NCBI GenBank assembly: GCA_002390165.1 | Contig: DGOU01000057.1 | Coordinates: 1 to 18,722 of the forward strand | Direction: 5' to 3' | DNA length: 18,722 bases | Origin: Lutibacter sp. UBA4458 | GTDB lineage: Bacteria > Bacteroidota > Bacteroidia > Flavobacteriales > Flavobacteriaceae | Shown here: positions 15,444 through 18,722 of the stretch, in pieces | How positions within the stretch are numbered: the first letter of the stretch is position 1 | Layout of the letters: every line of letters begins with the position of its first letter | Made by a program: the position numbers and the translations under genes | Notes under the pieces: generated by a model | Told to the model about the DNA's origin: nothing | The model's input: the letters and a program-made list of their open reading frames with translations, nothing else | The model's database searches: none

Positions 15444-16568
15444 TTGGTGGAAAGCGTATTTACATCTAACATTTTGCTTTTAGGTTTTTTAATTTTAGCC
15501 TTGTCGTTTCTATTTGTTTATTTTGTAATTCCAAAAATTATATGGATTAATCATTATAAAAAATTAATGGATGATCCGGATGGTAGAAGCTCTCATAAAA
15601 TATCAACTCCTACTATGGCTGGATTTGCTTTTTTTTTAGGGATAGTTATTTTGGTGTTTTTTTTAAAAAGTTGGGATGCTGACAAAATTAGTTTAAATTA
15701 TATAGCTAGTATGGTTGTAATTTTTGCAATTGGCATTAAGGATGATTTGGCAAACTCAACCCCAAAAGCAAAAATATTTGGAGAAGTAGTTGCCATTTTA
15801 TTCATTTTATCATGTGAATGCCTGAGTTTTCCATCGTTTGAAGGATTTTTAGGAATTTATAAAATCCCATTAGCCGTATCTTATTTTATAAATATTATAT
15901 TAATATTAACTATTATAAATTCTTATAATTTAATTGATGGTATTGATGGTTTAGCGGCTTCTATTGGAATAACCATTTTTAGTATTTATACGTTAATTTT
16001 TTATGTAATAGGTTTATATTTTTACTTTTTTTTAAGTGTAAGTTTAATAGGTGTTTTATTGGCTTATTTAAGATACAATATTTCAAAATCTGATAAAATA
16101 TTTATGGGAGATACAGGATCTTTAATAATTGGATTTAGTATTGGACTTTTAACTTTAAAATTTTTATCCATAGATACTTTACAATTTGAAAATTTTAAAT
16201 TTTTACCTGAAAATAGAATTATTGTTGTTATTGCAATATTGTGCATTCCGCTATTTGATACGTTTCGTGTATTTTTTATAAGAATATTGAATAAAAAAAA
16301 TCCTTTTGCACCTGATCGTAACCATGTTCATCATGTTCTAATTGATTATGGATTTTCTCATTATAATGCCAGTATTGTGTTAGCTATTATAAATTATTTA
16401 GTTGTTCTATTTTTAGTTTTTATGTCTTCCATTTATAATAGTATTATTATGGTTTTAATTTTAATTTTTGTTTATGTTGGATATATATTACTTTTCTATA
16501 AGCTTAAACAGAAATTAAAACATGATTTTATTGAAAAAACAGAAAAATCAAAAAAAATTAATATTTAA
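15444..16568 (+). CDS. WecA/MraY-type polyprenyl-phosphate N-acetylhexosamine-1-phosphate transferase
   Basis: The 374-residue integral membrane protein has about 11 predicted helices and the ordered cytoplasmic motifs of this family: DDPDGRSSHKISTPTMAG from about residue 44, GIKDDLAN near 94, NLIDGIDGLAAS near 162, MGDTGSLIIGF near 222 and DRNHVHHVLIDYG near 290. It transfers a sugar-1-phosphate, commonly GlcNAc-1-P, from a UDP sugar to undecaprenyl phosphate, starting the repeat unit. The HVHH block is typical of the WecA side rather than MraY. An in-frame TAA at 15432-15434 leaves TTG 15444 or GTG 15447 as start, because the first internal ATG lies after helix 1. It stands 328 bases after the synthesis genes and 11 bases before the export lipoprotein gene. 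Confidence 0.92.
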   Translation: MVESVFTSNILLLGFLILALSFLFVYFVIPKIIWINHYKKLMDDPDGRSSHKISTPTMAGFAFFLGIVILVFFLKSWDADKISLNYIASMVVIFAIGIKDDLANSTPKAKIFGEVVAILFILSCECLSFPSFEGFLGIYKIPLAVSYFINIILILTIINSYNLIDGIDGLAASIGITIFSIYTLIFYVIGLYFYFFLSVSLIGVLLAYLRYNISKSDKIFMGDTGSLIIGFSIGLLTLKFLSIDTLQFENFKFLPENRIIVVIAILCIPLFDTFRVFFIRILNKKNPFAPDRNHVHHVLIDYGFSHYNASIVLAIINYLVVLFLVFMSSIYNSIIMVLILIFVYVGYILLFYKLKQKLKHDFIEKTEKSKKINI

Positions 16569-16579
16569 ATAAATTAACC

Positions 16580-17344
16580 ATGGAAAAAATTAAATTAAAA
16601 TTATTATTTTTAATTGGAGCTATCCTAATTTTAAATTCGTGTGCATCTCCAAAAAAAATTGTTTATTTCGGTGATAATAGCAGTAAAAACTTAAATGAAA
16701 ATTTATTAAATTTTCAACCAAAAATCCAACTTGGAGACGAACTTACAATTAATGTTTCAGCCTTGAATATGGAAGCAGCAATTCCTTTTAATTTATATGA
16801 AGCATCTAATGTTACCAATGTGCCGAAACCTATAACATACATCGTTGGCCCAGACGGACAAATTAATTTTCCTGTTATTGGAAAAGTAAAAGTTGATGGA
16901 GAATCTAGCCAAGAAATTTCTTATAAATTGGCAACCTTATTAACACCTTATATTAAAGAACCAATTGTAAATGTAAGATTGGTTAATTTTAAAGTATCTG
17001 TTTTAGGAGAAGTTCAGAGACCAGGAACTTATTCCGTTACAGATGAAAGGATATCTATTTTATCAGCTTTAGGATTAGCTGGAGATTTAACCATTCAGGG
17101 AGATAGAAGAAATATAATGCTTATTAGAGAAAAAAATGGAAAAAGAAGCTTTCATTCATTTGATTTAACGGATAAAAAATTATTTAATTCTCCATATTTT
17201 TATTTAGTACAAAATGACGTTATTTACATAGCTCCCAATAAAGCAAAAATTGATTCGTCAGCAGTTGGTACTAATGCCGGTATAATAATCTCTTCTGTTT
17301 CAACTTTAATTTCCTTATTAGCAATACTTAATATTATTAAATAA
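16580..17344 (+). CDS. wza: Wza-like polysaccharide export lipoprotein (Poly_export and SLBB domains)
   Basis: The 254-residue protein has a lipoprotein signal peptide with lipobox LNSC and Cys21 as the lipidated residue. The polysaccharide export domain follows (LGDELTINVSALN, then YIVGPDGQINFPVIGKVKVDG near 90-112) and then an SLBB domain (VSVLGEVQRPGTYSV, ISILSALGLAGDL, VQNDVIYIAPNK, about 130-215). A hydrophobic segment at the C-terminus (about 230-252) would cross the outer membrane, as in short Bacteroidota export proteins. It probably forms the outer-membrane pore through which the polymer leaves, working with the Wzc-like protein whose gene starts 8 bases later. The family is clear; the oligomer and pore are inferred. 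Confidence 0.93.
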   Translation: MEKIKLKLLFLIGAILILNSCASPKKIVYFGDNSSKNLNENLLNFQPKIQLGDELTINVSALNMEAAIPFNLYEASNVTNVPKPITYIVGPDGQINFPVIGKVKVDGESSQEISYKLATLLTPYIKEPIVNVRLVNFKVSVLGEVQRPGTYSVTDERISILSALGLAGDLTIQGDRRNIMLIREKNGKRSFHSFDLTDKKLFNSPYFYLVQNDVIYIAPNKAKIDSSAVGTNAGIIISSVSTLISLLAILNIIK

Positions 17345-17352
17345 TACTAATT

Positions 17353-18722
17353 ATGAAAAAAGAAAACCCAATAGATTATTTATTTCAAGAAGAAAAACCA
17401 ATTAATATTCGAGAATTTGTTGAGAAATATTTAAATTATTGGAAATGGTTTATCGTAAGTTTATTAATTGCTTTTATTTTAGGCATTTTTTACTTGAGAT
17501 ATACACCAAATCAATTCTTAGTTACAACTACTATTTTAATAGATAATTCAGAAAAAGGATCTAAAATGCCAACTGATTTATCGGCATTCAAAGACCTAGG
17601 GATTTTTTCAGAAGCTCAAAAATCAATTGAAAATGAACTTGGAATATTAAAGTCCCGAACTTTAATGAATTTAGTTGTAAAAGATTTAGGTATTAATACC
17701 ACTTTTTATACAAAAGGTAGAATTAATACAGTTGAAATTTATAAAAATAAAGTACCTGTTAAAATAAATTTTCTTTCAAAAGATTCAACATTTTACAAAA
17801 CAGATACAACTTTCACAATTAATATTATTTCAGGTTCAAAGTTTGTTATAAAAGACAAAGATGATGAAATAAATAATGAACATTCATTTGGGGAGACCAT
17901 TTCAACAAAATTTGGAAAAATGATTGTTACCCCTAAAAATTCTACTAATTTACCTTTAAATAAGGAAATTCAAGTGGTTGTTTCCCCATTAAAAAGAGTT
18001 TCTGAAGGATTGAGATCAAGAATTACAACTGCATTAATAGATAAAAATTCCAGTTTAATTACTTTAAGCTTAAAAGATCCAATTAAATTAAAAGCAATTG
18101 ACATATTAAATGATTTGATTAGGATATATAATGAAAATGCAGTTGAAGATAAAAGTAAAATAGGAAAAAGTACAAATTCATTTTTAAATGAAAGATTATC
18201 GGTAATTCAAAAAGACCTTTCTAATGCAGATAGAAATATTGAAGTTTTTAAAAAAACTAACAAATTAACAGATATTACTTCACAGGCAACATTGGCCGTT
18301 GATGCAAATGCGAAAATTGAAAAACAAATTTTTGATATAAAAACACAATTAAAATTGGCTAACTATGTATCAAATTATTTAAATAATTCTTCAGATCAAC
18401 TTGTTCCAGCAAATTTAGGATTAAGAGATGGAACTATAAGTTTAAATGCAGAAAATTATAATAAATTATTATTAGAACGAAATCGAATTTTAAATGGTTC
18501 AAGTAGTAGAAATCCCGTAATCATAAATTTAGATAACCAATTAAGTCAGTTAAGGTCAAGTATTATACAAGGGTTAGAAAATTTAAAGTCATCCTTAAAT
18601 ATATCGCTGCAAGATGCATTAAACCAGAAATATAGAGCGAATTCTCAAATTAGAGATGTGCCACAGCAAGAAACCCAATATAGAGATATTGAACGAGATC
18701 AAAAGGTTGTAGAAACATTGTA
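17353..18722 (+). CDS. wzc: Wzc/Wzz-like polysaccharide co-polymerase, probable tyrosine autokinase (5' part, runs off right edge)
   Basis: A plus-strand frame from ATG 17353 stays open for 456 codons to the window end. Residues 14-52 contain the Wzz-type entry INIREFVEKYLNYWKWF and a first membrane helix at about 32-48. A periplasmic region follows with KSIENELGILKSRTLMNLVVKDLG (in part), the usual chain-length-determinant pattern, and a long predicted coiled coil from about residue 270 on. The closing VPQQETQYRDIERDQKVVE is the GNVR-like block that normally precedes the second membrane helix and the cytoplasmic BY-kinase domain in Wzc proteins. The kinase part and the tyrosine tail lie outside, so kinase activity is inferred from length and context. 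It starts 8 bases after wza, the usual export pair controlling chain length and secretion. Confidence 0.9.
   Translation, partial: MKKENPIDYLFQEEKPINIREFVEKYLNYWKWFIVSLLIAFILGIFYLRYTPNQFLVTTTILIDNSEKGSKMPTDLSAFKDLGIFSEAQKSIENELGILKSRTLMNLVVKDLGINTTFYTKGRINTVEIYKNKVPVKINFLSKDSTFYKTDTTFTINIISGSKFVIKDKDDEINNEHSFGETISTKFGKMIVTPKNSTNLPLNKEIQVVVSPLKRVSEGLRSRITTALIDKNSSLITLSLKDPIKLKAIDILNDLIRIYNENAVEDKSKIGKSTNSFLNERLSVIQKDLSNADRNIEVFKKTNKLTDITSQATLAVDANAKIEKQIFDIKTQLKLANYVSNYLNNSSDQLVPANLGLRDGTISLNAENYNKLLLERNRILNGSSSRNPVIINLDNQLSQLRSSIIQGLENLKSSLNISLQDALNQKYRANSQIRDVPQQETQYRDIERDQKVVETL

Noticed and set aside
16064..16246. Minus-strand frame of 60 codons
   Set aside because: It is antisense to the WecA-like gene over the MGDTGSLIIGF motif.

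Overview
The window is very AT-rich and looks like a chromosome segment from a Bacteroidota member, most likely a flavobacterium. The evidence is A-rich start contexts without Shine-Dalgarno sites, a divergent promoter of the Bacteroidota type (TTTG, 19-bp spacer, TAnnTTTG), a short NusG-like antiterminator heading a polysaccharide locus, and a secreted beta-helix protein with Ig-like repeats. The species cannot be named from sequence alone. No tRNA, rRNA, CRISPR array, insertion sequence or phage gene was seen.

Layout: (1) Bases 1-2108, minus strand, hold the first 702 codons of a secreted right-handed beta-helix protein that runs off the left edge. (2) Bases 2109-2786 are a divergent control region. 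It carries a promoter for the beta-helix gene, three 21-bp-spaced direct repeats that resemble LytTR-type operator half-sites, and a leader with two hairpin plus CCCCACAATA modules in front of the next gene. (3) Bases 2787-3254 encode a NusG/RfaH/UpxY-type antiterminator. (4) Bases 3415-15115, plus strand, are a polysaccharide assembly operon: flippase (Wzx), polymerase (Wzy), a GT2 and three GT4 glycosyltransferases, a CapK/PaaK-like adenylate-forming enzyme, a hexapeptide acyltransferase, an RmlD-like sugar reductase, a Gfo/Idh/MocA oxidoreductase and an unrecognised probable TIM-barrel protein. (5) After a 328-base AT-only gap come the chain-initiating WecA/MraY-type phosphoglycosyl transferase, the Wza-like export lipoprotein and the first 456 codons of a Wzc-like co-polymerase, which runs off the right edge.

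Together this is a Wzx/Wzy-type capsule or exopolysaccharide locus. The WecA-like enzyme loads the first sugar phosphate on the lipid carrier and the four glycosyltransferases extend the unit. The RmlD-like, Gfo/Idh/MocA and TIM-barrel proteins probably make or modify a nucleotide sugar, and CapK plus the acyltransferase probably add acyl decoration. Wzx flips the unit, Wzy polymerises it, and Wza/Wzc control length and export. The NusG-like protein probably lets RNA polymerase read through the long operon. The least explained parts are the oxidoreductase/TIM-barrel pair and the two non-coding control regions around the antiterminator gene.
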